A DNA stretch of 64,000 bases, taken from the NCBI RefSeq assembly GCF_009663685.2, contig NZ_RCOG02000002.1, positions 596,414 through 660,413 of the forward strand, given 5' to 3'. Positions within the stretch are counted from its first letter, which is position 1, and each line of letters starts with the position of its first letter. This DNA comes from Cupriavidus sp. U2 (GTDB lineage Bacteria; Pseudomonadota; Gammaproteobacteria; Burkholderiales; Burkholderiaceae). Both the position numbers and the translations under genes were made by a program. Of the stretch, positions 9,429-18,312 are shown in pieces. The notes under the pieces are model-generated. The model was not told the DNA's origin. It worked only from the letters and a program-made list of their open reading frames with translations, and did not search any database.

Positions 9429-10643
9429 CTAGCGCAGGCAGCTTTCCATCGCCTGCTTCAGATCGCCAATCAGGTCGCGTGTGTCTTCCAGGCCAATGTA
9501 CAGGCGTACAAGCTCACCGGCGTTCGTCCAGCCTTCCGGCGGCCAGGTGCCCGCCGGCCGCATCGTGTCGATGTGGTACGGCACCGCCAGGCTATGCGCG
9601 CCGCCCCAGGACCAACCGATCGCATAGAGCTTCAGGGCCTCGACGAACGCATCCACCTGCTCGCGCGAAAAGCGGTCATGCAGGATGATCGAAAACAGTC
9701 CGCTGGCCCCGGAAAAATCGCGCAACCATTCCGCGTGGCCTGGGCAATCGGGCAAGGCGGGATGCAACACGCGGGTCACCTCCGGACGCTGCTTGAGCCA
9801 TTCGGCAACTTCACGTGCCGCACGGTCGTGCGCCGCCAGGCGTACCGGCATGCTGGCAAGCCCGCGCAAGACCAGGAAGCAATCGTCCGCCGACACGCCC
9901 CAGCCCATGGTCATGCGGGTACGCTTGAGGCGGTCATGCACCTTGTCGTTCTGCGTGATGACGGCACCCATCAGGACATCACTGCCCCCGGACTGGTATT
10001 TCGTCAGCGCCTGCACCGAGATATCGATACCCTTCTCGAAGGGCTTGAAATAGACGCCGGCCGACCACGTATTGTCGATGGCGGTCAGCACGCCACGCGC
10101 CCGCGCCACCGAGGCAATGGCGGTGGTGTCAGGCACCTCCATCGTCACGGAGCCCGGTGCTTCCATCCAGATCAGCCGCGTATTGGGCTGGATCAGCGAA
10201 GCGATTCCGGCACCAATCGACGGATGGTAGTAGCGCACCGTCACGCCGAATTCGCGAGCCAGCCATTCGCCGTGGTCGCGATTCGGGCCATAGACGTTGT
10301 CGGGCACGAGCACATCGTCGCCGGTCCGCAGCAAGGCAAAGTACACCAGCGAGATCGCGCCCATGCCCGATGGCAGCAGCAATGTGTGCCGGCCACCTTC
10401 AATCTGGGCCAGTTGCTGGCACAGTGCCTCGCTGGTGGGCGTGGCATGCAGGCCGTAGCGCCAGTACGTCTTGCTGCGATCACCATAGGCGCGCAGTTCG
10501 GCAAGATTGCGGAAGACGATCGTCGAGCCGCGGTACGTGGGCGTGGAAAAAGAATCGAAACCGGGCGCGATATCCAGTTCAGGTTGGACCGCGGTGGTCT
10601 GGATATAGCGGGGGGCATTGCGGGACGAGTCAGATGCAGACAC
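9429..10643 (-). CDS. metC: MetC, cystathionine beta-lyase
   Basis: PLP-dependent Cys/Met metabolism enzyme that splits cystathionine to homocysteine, pyruvate and ammonia. 404 aa. The PLP lysine is Lys215 in SVQALTKYQSGGSD; the family phosphate-binding segment LPSGMGA (90-96) and the WSAG motif near 193 are present. The WSWGGAHSL segment near the C-terminus is characteristic of MetC rather than MetB. Cysteine desulfhydrase-like activity cannot be excluded. The gene is monocistronic, convergent with the PepSY operon and separated from it by a terminator. Confidence 0.9.
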   Translation of the reverse strand: MSASDSSRNAPRYIQTTAVQPELDIAPGFDSFSTPTYRGSTIVFRNLAELRAYGDRSKTYWRYGLHATPTSEALCQQLAQIEGGRHTLLLPSGMGAISLVYFALLRTGDDVLVPDNVYGPNRDHGEWLAREFGVTVRYYHPSIGAGIASLIQPNTRLIWMEAPGSVTMEVPDTTAIASVARARGVLTAIDNTWSAGVYFKPFEKGIDISVQALTKYQSGGSDVLMGAVITQNDKVHDRLKRTRMTMGWGVSADDCFLVLRGLASMPVRLAAHDRAAREVAEWLKQRPEVTRVLHPALPDCPGHAEWLRDFSGASGLFSIILHDRFSREQVDAFVEALKLYAIGWSWGGAHSLAVPYHIDTMRPAGTWPPEGWTNAGELVRLYIGLEDTRDLIGDLKQAMESCLR

Positions 10644-10726
10644 GGCGTATTCCCTGGAAAATTCGGATCAGGCGTCCGAGCTTACCAGCAAATGCCGCGC
10701 TCGCCACGTGATGTGGCGCCGACCCG

Positions 10727-11347
10727 TTAGCGGGACTTGCCCGTCGAGATCGTTGACTTGGGGGCCGGCGGCGCATAGGTGACGCCACTGCCCGGATTGG
10801 TGTCAAACGGCGGAATCACCAGATATCCGCCAAACGGGCGAATAAAAAAAGGCAAGACGATCGCCGGATTGTACGCATCGGTCCATGTGCCGCGCACCGC
10901 GCCGTTCCGGTCGATCTGACCTTCCCAGTTGCCGGACACACGCGTGCCGTCGTCCGACTCCTCCATCAGGAATGCGCCGTTGTCCCATTCACCGGACAGC
11001 AATCGCACGCCCTTCCCATCGCCAATCTGGTACTCGCCTTGCAGGCTGTCTCGTGTGTCGGTCTTCGGCGCGATCCGCATGCGCACTGGCTTGTCGCCCA
11101 CCGTGCCGACGTAAGTCGGATAGTGCGCGTACTCCTGGCGGGGAGACAGCATGCGAACCGGTCCGGTTGACAGCGACGACCCGCGCGCGGCTTCCCCAGC
11201 GCGGATGGCGTCGTTGATGCCGAAGCCGCCGCCCTGCCCGGTTCCTGTCGACAGCTCGTCAGCGGCAGCCATGGCCGTTGCCGGCAGCGCCAGGGTCGTG
11301 GCCACGATGATCGAATGCAGCAGGCAGGACAGAACGGTACGGGACAA
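10727..11347 (-). CDS. Exported protein of unknown function
   Basis: 206 aa with a clear Sec signal peptide (hydrophobic residues about 6-25, cleavage probable after AMAAA). The mature part is rich in Gly, Pro and Thr. It contains a beta-type stretch with GEYQIGDGKG, VSGNWEGQID and GTWTDAYNP that may form a small barrel or sheet domain. I do not recognise a named family; conserved hypothetical secreted proteins of this kind are common in Cupriavidus. It lies 32 bases downstream of bktB on the same strand, so it may be cotranscribed with it. Confidence 0.75.
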   Translation of the reverse strand: MSRTVLSCLLHSIIVATTLALPATAMAAADELSTGTGQGGGFGINDAIRAGEAARGSSLSTGPVRMLSPRQEYAHYPTYVGTVGDKPVRMRIAPKTDTRDSLQGEYQIGDGKGVRLLSGEWDNGAFLMEESDDGTRVSGNWEGQIDRNGAVRGTWTDAYNPAIVLPFFIRPFGGYLVIPPFDTNPGSGVTYAPPAPKSTISTGKSR

Positions 11348-11379
11348 GACGGCTTCCTCGGCAATCGCGCAAAGTGCCT

Positions 11380-12564
11380 TTAAATGCGCTCAAAGATCGC
11401 GGCGATTCCCTGTCCGCCGCCGATGCACATGGTCACCAGCGCGTAACGACCCTGGACGCGCTGCAATTCATGCACCGCCTTCACGGTGATCAGGGCGCCC
11501 GTGGCACCAATCGGATGGCCCAGCGAAATGCCCGAACCGTTCGGATTGACCTTGGCCGGATCCAGCCCCAACGCCTTGGTCACGGCGCAGGCCTGCGCCG
11601 CGAACGCTTCATTGGCCTCGATCACGTCCAGATCCTTGACCGACAGGCCGGCACGCTCGAGCGCAATTTTTGTCGCCGGCACGGGGCCGATCCCCATCGT
11701 CTTGGGATCGACGCCGGCATGGCCGTAGGAGACCAGACGCGCCAGCGGCTTCAGCCCACGGCGCTCCGCTTCTGCCCGCTCCATCAGCACCACTGCCGCG
11801 GCGGCGTCATTGAGACCCGAGGCATTGCCAGCCGTCACCGTACCGTTTTCCTTGACGAAAACCGGCTTCAGCTTCGTCATGTCTTCCATGGTGGCTTCGT
11901 GACGCACATGCTCGTCGGTATCGAAAACGACATCGCCCTTGCGCGACTTCAACGTGACCGGAACGATCTGGTCCTTGAAGTGGCCAGCCTTGATGGCGGC
12001 CGACGCCCGGCGGTGCGATTCCAGCGCGGCTTCGTCCTGCTGCTGGCGGGAAATGTCGTATTCCTTCGCGACATTCTCGGCCGTCACACCCATGTGAATC
12101 GTGTGGAACGGGTCGTGCAGCGCGCCCAGCATCATATCGACGAGCTTGGCGTCGCCCATGCGCGCGCCCCAGCGGGCCATCGGCGCCAGATACGGGGCGC
12201 GGCTCATGCTTTCGGCACCGCCGCCAATGGCCACATCGGCGTCGCCCAGCAGGATCGTCTGCGCGGCGCTGACAATCGCCTGCAGACCCGAACCGCACAG
12301 GCGGTTTACGGTCAGCGCGGGCGCATTGATGGAAACACCACCGTTGACGGCCGCCACGCGGCCCAGGTACATGTCTTTCGGTTCGGTCTGGATCACATTG
12401 CCGAATACGACGTGACCCACGTCGTCGCCTGACACATTGGCGCGGGCCAGCGCCTCGCGTACCACCAGCGCACCCAGTTCGGTCGGGGCCAGGTCCTTCA
12501 GGCTGCCGCCAAAGGTACCAATTGCGGTGCGCACACCGCTGACAACCACCACTTCACGCGTCAT
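11380..12564 (-). CDS. bktB: BktB, beta-ketothiolase
   Basis: Thiolase that condenses acetyl-CoA with acetyl- or propionyl-CoA, giving 3-ketoacyl-CoA precursors for PHB and PHBV. 394 aa, the length of R. eutropha BktB, and nearly identical to my recollection of that protein from the first residues (MTREVVVVSGVRTAIGTFGG). Catalytic residues: Cys90 in VNRLCGSG, His350 in GHPIGATGA, Cys380 in CIGGGQG. A TATACT-like -10 on the minus strand lies at 12597-12602. It is separate from the phaCAB operon 4.5 kb upstream, as in R. eutropha. Confidence 0.95.
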   Translation of the reverse strand: MTREVVVVSGVRTAIGTFGGSLKDLAPTELGALVVREALARANVSGDDVGHVVFGNVIQTEPKDMYLGRVAAVNGGVSINAPALTVNRLCGSGLQAIVSAAQTILLGDADVAIGGGAESMSRAPYLAPMARWGARMGDAKLVDMMLGALHDPFHTIHMGVTAENVAKEYDISRQQQDEAALESHRRASAAIKAGHFKDQIVPVTLKSRKGDVVFDTDEHVRHEATMEDMTKLKPVFVKENGTVTAGNASGLNDAAAAVVLMERAEAERRGLKPLARLVSYGHAGVDPKTMGIGPVPATKIALERAGLSVKDLDVIEANEAFAAQACAVTKALGLDPAKVNPNGSGISLGHPIGATGALITVKAVHELQRVQGRYALVTMCIGGGQGIAAIFERI

Positions 12565-12701
12565 GTCTTGTCTCCATGCGTTATGTTGCGGTGCACAGTA
12601 TAGTCGCCGCCACGCAAAAGCGAACGACCGTACTTTTACCTAATTGTCTGGACAGGCACACTTTGGTCTGCCGGTCTGGCCTCCAAAGCCGATACCGAGG
12701 C

Positions 12702-14075
12702 TCATGCGATTTCACCCCAGAGGTCGTGACCGTCGGCACCGGTGATCTTGACGTTCACAAAGTCCCCGGTCTTGAAACGCTGCGACGGCTTGGCGGCCGG
12801 GTCGATATAGACCAAACCGTCGATTTCCGGCGCATCGGCGGACGACCGGCCAATGCCGCCGTCCTGGTTCACTTCGTCGACGAGTACCCGCAGCGTCTGC
12901 CCCACCTTGCGCTGGAGTCTGCGTGCCGATACGGCCTCGGCAACTTCCATGAACCGCGCGCGGCGCTCTTCACGCACCTCGTCGGGCAGCGCGCCCGGCA
13001 GGTCGTTGGCGGTTGCGCCTTCGACCGGTGAATAGGCGAAGCAACCCACGCGGTCCAGCTCGGCTTCGGCAATGAAGTCGAGCAGCGTCTGGAATTCGGC
13101 CTCCGTTTCACCCGGAAAACCGGCGATAAACGTGCTGCGGATCGTCAGCTCTGGACAGATTTCGCGCCATGCACGGATGCGGTCCAGGGTCTTTTCGGCG
13201 TTGGCCGGACGTTTCATGCGTTTGAGCACATCCGGATGCGCGTGCTGGAGCGGCACATCGAGGTAGGGCAGGACATTGCCCTGGTTCATCAGCGGAATGA
13301 TCTCGTCCACATGCGGATACGGATAGACATAGTGCAGCCGCACCCAGGCGCCATACTGGCTGGCCAGCTCGCCAAGGGCCGCCACCAGTTCGGTCATGCG
13401 CGTCTTCAACGGCCGACCCGCCCAGAAGCCCGTGCGGTACTTGACGTCCACCCCGTAGGCGCTGGTGTCCTGCGAGATCACCAGCAGTTCCTTGACGCCG
13501 GCCTTGAACAGGTTTTCGGCTTCCAGCATCACTTCGGCCACTGGGCGCGAAACCAGGTCGCCCCGCATCGACGGGATGATGCAGAACGAGCACCGATGGT
13601 TGCAGCCTTCCGAAATCTTCAGATAGGCATAGTGCTTGGGAGTCAGCTTGATCCCCGCGGCCGGCACCAGATCTGTAAAGGGATCATGCGGCTTCGGCAG
13701 ATGCGTATGCACCGCCTGCATCACTTCGCCCAGCGCATGCGGCCCCGTGACCGCCAGCACCTTCGGGTGCACCGACGACACGATATCGTGTCCGGCCGCA
13801 TCCTTCTTTGCCCCCAGGCAGCCGGTCACGATGACCTTGCCGTTTTCGGTCAGCGCCTCGCCAATGGCGTCCAGGCTTTCCTGCACGGCCTCGTCGATGA
13901 ACCCGCAGGTGTTGACTACCACGAGATCGGCACCGTCGTAGGTGCCGCTGATGGCATAGCCTTCGGCGCGCAGCTGCGTAATGATCTGCTCGGAGTCGAC
14001 CAGGGCCTTGGGGCAGCCAAGTGAAACAAAGCCGACTTTCGGCGCAGGGTTGGACAGATTGGTATCAGACGACAT
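12702..14075 (-). CDS. rimO: RimO, S12 methylthiotransferase
   Basis: Radical SAM enzyme that adds a methylthio group to the conserved aspartate of ribosomal protein S12. 457 aa. Three N-terminal cysteines (21, 57, 86) hold one [4Fe-4S] cluster; the radical SAM motif CNHRCSFC (158, 162, 165) holds the other. A C-terminal TRAM-like region follows. The start ATG at 14075 ([10 protein letters not shown]) precedes the family's [16 protein letters not shown]; the upstream open frame has no homology. The MTAB/MiaB relatives differ in the [12 protein letters not shown] segment, which is RimO-type. Confidence 0.95.
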   Translation of the reverse strand: MSSDTNLSNPAPKVGFVSLGCPKALVDSEQIITQLRAEGYAISGTYDGADLVVVNTCGFIDEAVQESLDAIGEALTENGKVIVTGCLGAKKDAAGHDIVSSVHPKVLAVTGPHALGEVMQAVHTHLPKPHDPFTDLVPAAGIKLTPKHYAYLKISEGCNHRCSFCIIPSMRGDLVSRPVAEVMLEAENLFKAGVKELLVISQDTSAYGVDVKYRTGFWAGRPLKTRMTELVAALGELASQYGAWVRLHYVYPYPHVDEIIPLMNQGNVLPYLDVPLQHAHPDVLKRMKRPANAEKTLDRIRAWREICPELTIRSTFIAGFPGETEAEFQTLLDFIAEAELDRVGCFAYSPVEGATANDLPGALPDEVREERRARFMEVAEAVSARRLQRKVGQTLRVLVDEVNQDGGIGRSSADAPEIDGLVYIDPAAKPSQRFKTGDFVNVKITGADGHDLWGEIA

Positions 14076-14248
14076 GGGGCACCGCGAATGTGGGATCTGG
14101 GCGCGCCCTACCGTCCCCGGTGGTGCGCCGCGCTGGTCTAGTGGCACCCGGCGAGCCTGCCGGGCGCCGTCATTGCCATGAAAGGCCGAGATTTTACCCC
14201 GAGCAGGCGGGATTGGCGCACGGGGGAACCAAATGGGCGGAAAGCACG

Positions 14249-14959
14249 CTACGAGAGGCCCGCCAGACCTCCGACACGTTCGATGATCGGCTTCCACCCC
14301 ACTGCCAGGCCGAGCACGATGCCGCCGCCTGAGGCCACCCAGAAGACCTTGTTGAGACGGTCTTTCAGGGCGGAGATCTTTTCGTTACCGGCCTGGATGC
14401 GATCTCCAAGGGTGATTTCCAGTTTGTCCACCCGTGCATCAGATTTGTCGAACCTGTCGTCCACCCTGTCGAACCGGTCGTCCATCTTGTCCATCCGGGC
14501 GTCCATCTGGTCGAATCTGGCATCGATGGCATCGAACCTGGCGTCTACGATTTCGAATTTCGCGTCGATGGCGTCAAACCTGGCGTCCATCCGGCTGAAG
14601 CGCGCTTCGGAACGGGCGTCGATTTCCTGCAGCACCCTGGCGATCAGCGACTCGCCCCTTTTCTCCGACGCGGCCAGAGCCTGGGTCATGCGGGCTTCCG
14701 ATTCGCGAATCCGGTCCGTCAGCCGCGCCTCGGCTTCAACGATCTGTCCGCCGAGACGGGTTTCGACGGCGCCGACCATGGCCTGCGTCGCATCGATTCG
14801 CTCCTCGATCCGCGGCTGAGCCGCCGACAACGCGCCGACCTCGTGCTGAATATGGGCCATCTGGCCGTACAGACCGAGTGCAAACTCCAGGACATTCGTG
14901 AATTGCGGCGATTCGACAGGATCGGGCTCAAGGCCCCAGGTAGCGGCTTGGCTGGACAT
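14249..14959 (-). CDS. Heptad-repeat coiled-coil protein with C-terminal TM
   Basis: 236 aa. Residues about 35-110 are predicted helical and charged. From roughly residue 127 come eight consecutive seven-residue repeats of the type ARFDAID ([21 protein letters not shown] and so on), a near-perfect left-handed coiled coil. A hydrophobic segment ([18 protein letters not shown]) sits near the C-terminus and probably anchors the protein in the membrane. Family unknown; such proteins resemble the coiled-coil DUF1640-like group only in outline. Paralogue-like in style, but not in sequence, to the gene at 48290-48823. Confidence 0.75.
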   Translation of the reverse strand: MSSQAATWGLEPDPVESPQFTNVLEFALGLYGQMAHIQHEVGALSAAQPRIEERIDATQAMVGAVETRLGGQIVEAEARLTDRIRESEARMTQALAASEKRGESLIARVLQEIDARSEARFSRMDARFDAIDAKFEIVDARFDAIDARFDQMDARMDKMDDRFDRVDDRFDKSDARVDKLEITLGDRIQAGNEKISALKDRLNKVFWVASGGGIVLGLAVGWKPIIERVGGLAGLS

Positions 14960-15182
14960 GGACGTGCCTCCAGTTCGGGCCCGATGGCGGCGCGCCCCAT
15001 ATGCGTTTGCGCGCGAGATGCCATCGTGCAGCGAAAGAAATTGGGATCAGCGGGTACCCGTTGCTCAGGGTTCGGCCGATTGCACCACAGAAGACTTGCC
15101 GCGAACATCGCTCTCCGGGGAGTGCAACACCAATGTGGCAATTCGCCAGACATTCGCAACATCTCGTCGCCGCCGCACAACG

Positions 15183-15207
15183 AAAAAGGCCCTGCACATG
15201 CAGGGCC
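15183..15207 (-). terminator. phaR terminator
   Basis: Read on the minus strand, GGCCCTGC-ATGT-GCAGGGCC is followed by five T's, 25 bases after the phaR stop. Confidence 0.88.
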
Positions 15208-15231
15208 TGATCGGCGCGGGCGGAAGGCCGC

Positions 15232-15783
15232 TTACTTCTTGTCAGACTGGTTGAACGGGAACGTGCCGAACATGCTCTTGGCCTGGTTCTGCATCTGTTC
15301 CTGCATCTGCACGAACAGGTTCTTGCTCTGCTCGATGTAGTTGCTCATCATCCCCTGCATCATCGGGCCTTGCAGGTTCATGAACTGCGACCACATGTCC
15401 GGGCTGAACGCCTCGCCCGAATACAGGCCCTTCGAGTTCTCGGCAAGCTTGTTCTGGATGTCGATGAAGGCCTGGATATTCTTTTCCAGGTAAGTGCCCA
15501 TCATGCCCTGCATGGCATGGCCGTAGAAACGAATGATCTGCGACAGCATGGCGCTCGAAAACATCGGCACGCCGCCCGTTTCTTCTTCCAGAATGATCTG
15601 CAGCAGGATACTGCGCGTGAGTTCCTCGCCCGTCTTTGCGTCGACGACCTTGAATTCCTCGGTATCCATGACCAGCTGCTTGACGTCCGCGAGCGTGATG
15701 TAGGTGCTGGTCTGCGTATCGTAGAGCCGGCGATTGGGATATTTCTTGATCAGTCGCTCTGCGCCTTTCTTGGTCGTGGCCAT
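15232..15783 (-). CDS. phaR: PhaR, PHB-responsive repressor
   Basis: Repressor that binds DNA and PHB granules. It controls phasin synthesis (phaP1) and its own gene by leaving DNA when granules form. 183 aa, the size of R. eutropha PhaR. The N-terminal PHB/PHA accumulation regulator DNA-binding domain (KKYPNRRLYDTQTSTYITL, residues about 14-32) is clear. The C-terminal half is Gln/Met-rich, suited to hydrophobic surfaces. The start is ATG at 15783, with homology beginning MATTKKGAERLIKKYPNRR. It lies downstream of phaB but is separated from it by a terminator. A TAGAAT -10 candidate on the minus strand lies at 15988-15993. Confidence 0.95.
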   Translation of the reverse strand: MATTKKGAERLIKKYPNRRLYDTQTSTYITLADVKQLVMDTEEFKVVDAKTGEELTRSILLQIILEEETGGVPMFSSAMLSQIIRFYGHAMQGMMGTYLEKNIQAFIDIQNKLAENSKGLYSGEAFSPDMWSQFMNLQGPMMQGMMSNYIEQSKNLFVQMQEQMQNQAKSMFGTFPFNQSDKK

Positions 15784-15854
15784 CGGTGCTCTATCCTTTT
15801 GTCGTCGCTGATGCCGGCGGTTGGCATCCGCTGCTGCGCCTGGTCGCAACGCTG

Positions 15855-15874
15855 CTGCACCGCATGCGGTGCAG
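15855..15874. promoter_or_regulatory. Perfect 20-bp palindrome in the phaR leader
   Basis: CTGCACCGCATGCGGTGCAG equals its own reverse complement. It sits 72-91 bases upstream of the phaR start. It could be a dyad operator (PhaR autoregulation is known) or an RNA hairpin; nothing in the sequence decides between them. Confidence 0.5.
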
Positions 15875-16074
15875 TGCGCAATGGACGCGTCGTCCCGGGC
15901 GGGATCGACGCCGCAGGCGCGCAAGATACAACCGGACCAGACCCGTGAGAAACGCTCTTCTTTGGTGCCGGTTGCGCCATTGCCCTGATTCTATGCTCAA
16001 GAAAGCACTATGGAAAGTCGGCAGTGTTTATGGAAAACCCGCAGCAAACCCCGGCCGTATACCCAAAAGGCCTG

Positions 16075-16116
16075 AAAAAAAGGCCGCCCGCGCGCCGAAT
16101 GGCATGCGGGCGGCCT
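16075..16116 (-). terminator. phaCAB operon terminator
   Basis: On the minus strand AGGCCGCCCGC pairs with GCGGGCGGCCT across a 14-base loop and is followed by seven T's, 95 bases after the phaB stop. It separates phaCAB from phaR. Confidence 0.85.
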
Positions 16117-16210
16117 GTTTCAGGCGCCGATCGGTTGGCCCGGAATATCCGCTTGTGCACTGCGCTGGATGCGCCGCATCAACCCGACGCGCCAACGCAG
16201 GCCGCCGGCG

Positions 16211-16951
16211 TCAGCCCATGTGCAGGCCGCCGTTCAGCGAGAAGTCGGCACCGGTCGAAAAACCGGATTCTTCCGATGCCAGCCAGGCACAGATCGAAGC
16301 AATCTCGGCCGGCTCGCCGAGGCGCTTGACCGGGATCGTGCCGACGATCTTGTCCAGCACGTCCTGACGGATGGACTTGACCATGTCGGTGGCGATATAG
16401 CCCGGCGACACCGTGTTCACGGTCACGCCCTTGGTGGCCATTTCCTGCGCCAGCGCCATCGTGAAGCCGTGCAGGCCTGCCTTCGCCGTCGAGTAGTTCG
16501 TCTGGCCGAACTGGCCTTTCTGGCCGTTCACCGACGAAATATTGATGATCCGGCCCCAGCCACGGTCTGCCATGCCGTCGATCACCTGCTTGGTCACGTT
16601 GAACAGCGACGTCAGGTTGGTGTCGATCACGGCGTCCCAGTCGGCCCGCGTCATCTTGCGGAAGACCACGTCGCGCGTGATGCCGGCGTTGTTGACCAGC
16701 ACATCCACTTCGCCCACTTCTGCCTTGACCTTGTCGAAGGCCGCCTTGGTCGAATCCCAGTCGGCCACGTTGCCTTCGGACGCCACGAACTCGTAGCCGA
16801 GCGCGCGTTGTTGTTCGAGCCATTTCTCGCGGCGTGGCGAGTTCGGGCCGCAGCCCGCCACCACCTTGAATCCGTCCTTGGCCAGACGCTGGCAAATCGC
16901 GGTTCCGATGCCACCCATGCCGCCGGTCACATATGCAATGCGCTGAGTCAT
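16211..16951 (-). CDS. phaB: PhaB, acetoacetyl-CoA reductase
   Basis: NADPH-dependent short-chain reductase making (R)-3-hydroxybutyryl-CoA, the PHB monomer. 246 aa, same length as R. eutropha PhaB1. Rossmann motif TGGMGGIG (9-16), catalytic Ser140, Tyr153 and Lys157 (SSVNGQKGQFGQTNYSTAK), and the NNAG motif at 87-90. The ATG at 16951 has a good AGGAG-type ribosome binding site; the open frame further upstream is not homologous. Third gene of the phaCAB operon, 107 bases after phaA. Confidence 0.97.
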   Translation of the reverse strand: MTQRIAYVTGGMGGIGTAICQRLAKDGFKVVAGCGPNSPRREKWLEQQRALGYEFVASEGNVADWDSTKAAFDKVKAEVGEVDVLVNNAGITRDVVFRKMTRADWDAVIDTNLTSLFNVTKQVIDGMADRGWGRIINISSVNGQKGQFGQTNYSTAKAGLHGFTMALAQEMATKGVTVNTVSPGYIATDMVKSIRQDVLDKIVGTIPVKRLGEPAEIASICAWLASEESGFSTGADFSLNGGLHMG

Positions 16952-17058
16952 ATCCACTCCTAGTTGGCTCGCTCGATCGTTGTTATCGATGCTCAGGTCT
17001 GTATCGATGCCGGCAGGTAGACGTTCCTCGGCACGCGCCGCCGGCATGCCTCCTGCAA

Positions 17059-18237
17059 TCAGCGCTCGACTGCCAGCGCCACGCCCATGCCGCCGCCGAT
17101 GCACAGCGAGGCCAGGCCCTTCTTCGCGTCACGACGCTTCATTTCGTGCAGCAGGGTCACCAGAATGCGGCAGCCCGATGCACCGATCGGATGGCCGATG
17201 GCGATGGCGCCACCGTTCACGTTGATCTTCGACTGGTCCCAGCCCATTTCCTTGTGCACTGCCAGGGCCTGGGCGGCGAAGGCTTCATTGATTTCCATGA
17301 GATCCAGGTCCTTGACGCCCCAGCCGGCGCGCGACAGGCAGCGTTTGCTGGCCGGCACCGGACCCATGCCCATCACGGCCGGATCCACGCCGGCGTTGGC
17401 GTAGGCCTTGATCGTGGCCAGCGGGGTCAGGCCCAGTTCCTTGGCCTTGGCCGCCGACATCACCACGACGGCGGCGGCGCCGTCGTTCAGGCCCGATGCA
17501 TTGGCGGCCGTCACCGTGCCGGCCTTGTCGAAGGCGGGCTTCAGGCCGGCCATGCTGTCCAGCGTGGCGCCCTGGCGCACGAACTCGTCGGTCTTGAAGG
17601 CCACCGGATCGCCCTTGCGCTGCGGAATCAGCACCGGCACGATTTCCTCGTCGAACTTGCCGGCCTTCTGGGCGGCTTCGGCCTTGTTCTGCGATCCCAC
17701 GGCGAACTCGTCCTGGGCTTCGCGCGTGATGCCGTATTCCTTGGCCACGTTTTCGGCCGTGATGCCCATGTGGTACTGGTTGTAGACGTCCCACAGGCCG
17801 TCGACAATCATCGAGTCCACCAGCTTGGTGTCGCCCATGCGGAAGCCGTCGCGCGAGCCCGGCAGCACGTGCGGTGCGGCGCTCATGTTCTCCATGCCGC
17901 CAGCCACCACGATTTCGGCTTCGCCGGCGATGATGGCGTTGGCGGCCAGCATCACCGCCTTCAGGCCGGAGCCGCACACCTTGTTGATGGTCATGGCCGG
18001 CACCATGTCCGGCAGGCCGGCCTTGCGCGATGCCTGGCGCGCCGGGTTCTGGCCCGAAGCGGCCGTCAGCACCTGGCCCATGATCACTTCGCTCACCTGG
18101 TCCGGCTTCACGCCGGCGCGCTCGAGCGCGGCCTTGATCACGATGGCGCCCAGTTCAGGCGCCGGGATCTTCGCCAGGGAGCCACCGAACTTGCCTACTG
18201 CGGTACGGGCTGCGGAAACAATGACGATGTCGGTCAT
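17059..18237 (-). CDS. phaA: PhaA, acetyl-CoA acetyltransferase
   Basis: Beta-ketothiolase that condenses two acetyl-CoA to acetoacetyl-CoA for PHB. 392 aa, one residue shorter than R. eutropha PhaA. Catalytic Cys88 (INKVCGSG), His349 (GHPIGASG) and Cys379 (CIGGGMG). Sequence is very close to R. eutropha PhaA throughout as recalled. Second gene of the operon, 75 bases after phaC. Distinct from the bktB thiolase 5 kb away. Confidence 0.97.
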   Translation of the reverse strand: MTDIVIVSAARTAVGKFGGSLAKIPAPELGAIVIKAALERAGVKPDQVSEVIMGQVLTAASGQNPARQASRKAGLPDMVPAMTINKVCGSGLKAVMLAANAIIAGEAEIVVAGGMENMSAAPHVLPGSRDGFRMGDTKLVDSMIVDGLWDVYNQYHMGITAENVAKEYGITREAQDEFAVGSQNKAEAAQKAGKFDEEIVPVLIPQRKGDPVAFKTDEFVRQGATLDSMAGLKPAFDKAGTVTAANASGLNDGAAAVVVMSAAKAKELGLTPLATIKAYANAGVDPAVMGMGPVPASKRCLSRAGWGVKDLDLMEINEAFAAQALAVHKEMGWDQSKINVNGGAIAIGHPIGASGCRILVTLLHEMKRRDAKKGLASLCIGGGMGVALAVER

Positions 18238-18312
18238 TTCAGGTCCTTTCGAGAAAGCGAATCGCGGATCGGTTCGAAACCGGGCCGGCCGTCACGGCCA
18301 GCCCGCATGAAA

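Noticed and set aside
12603..12635. TetR/FadR-like operator upstream of bktB (ACGGTCGTTCG)
   Set aside because: Not palindromic and I cannot place it in a known motif with confidence.
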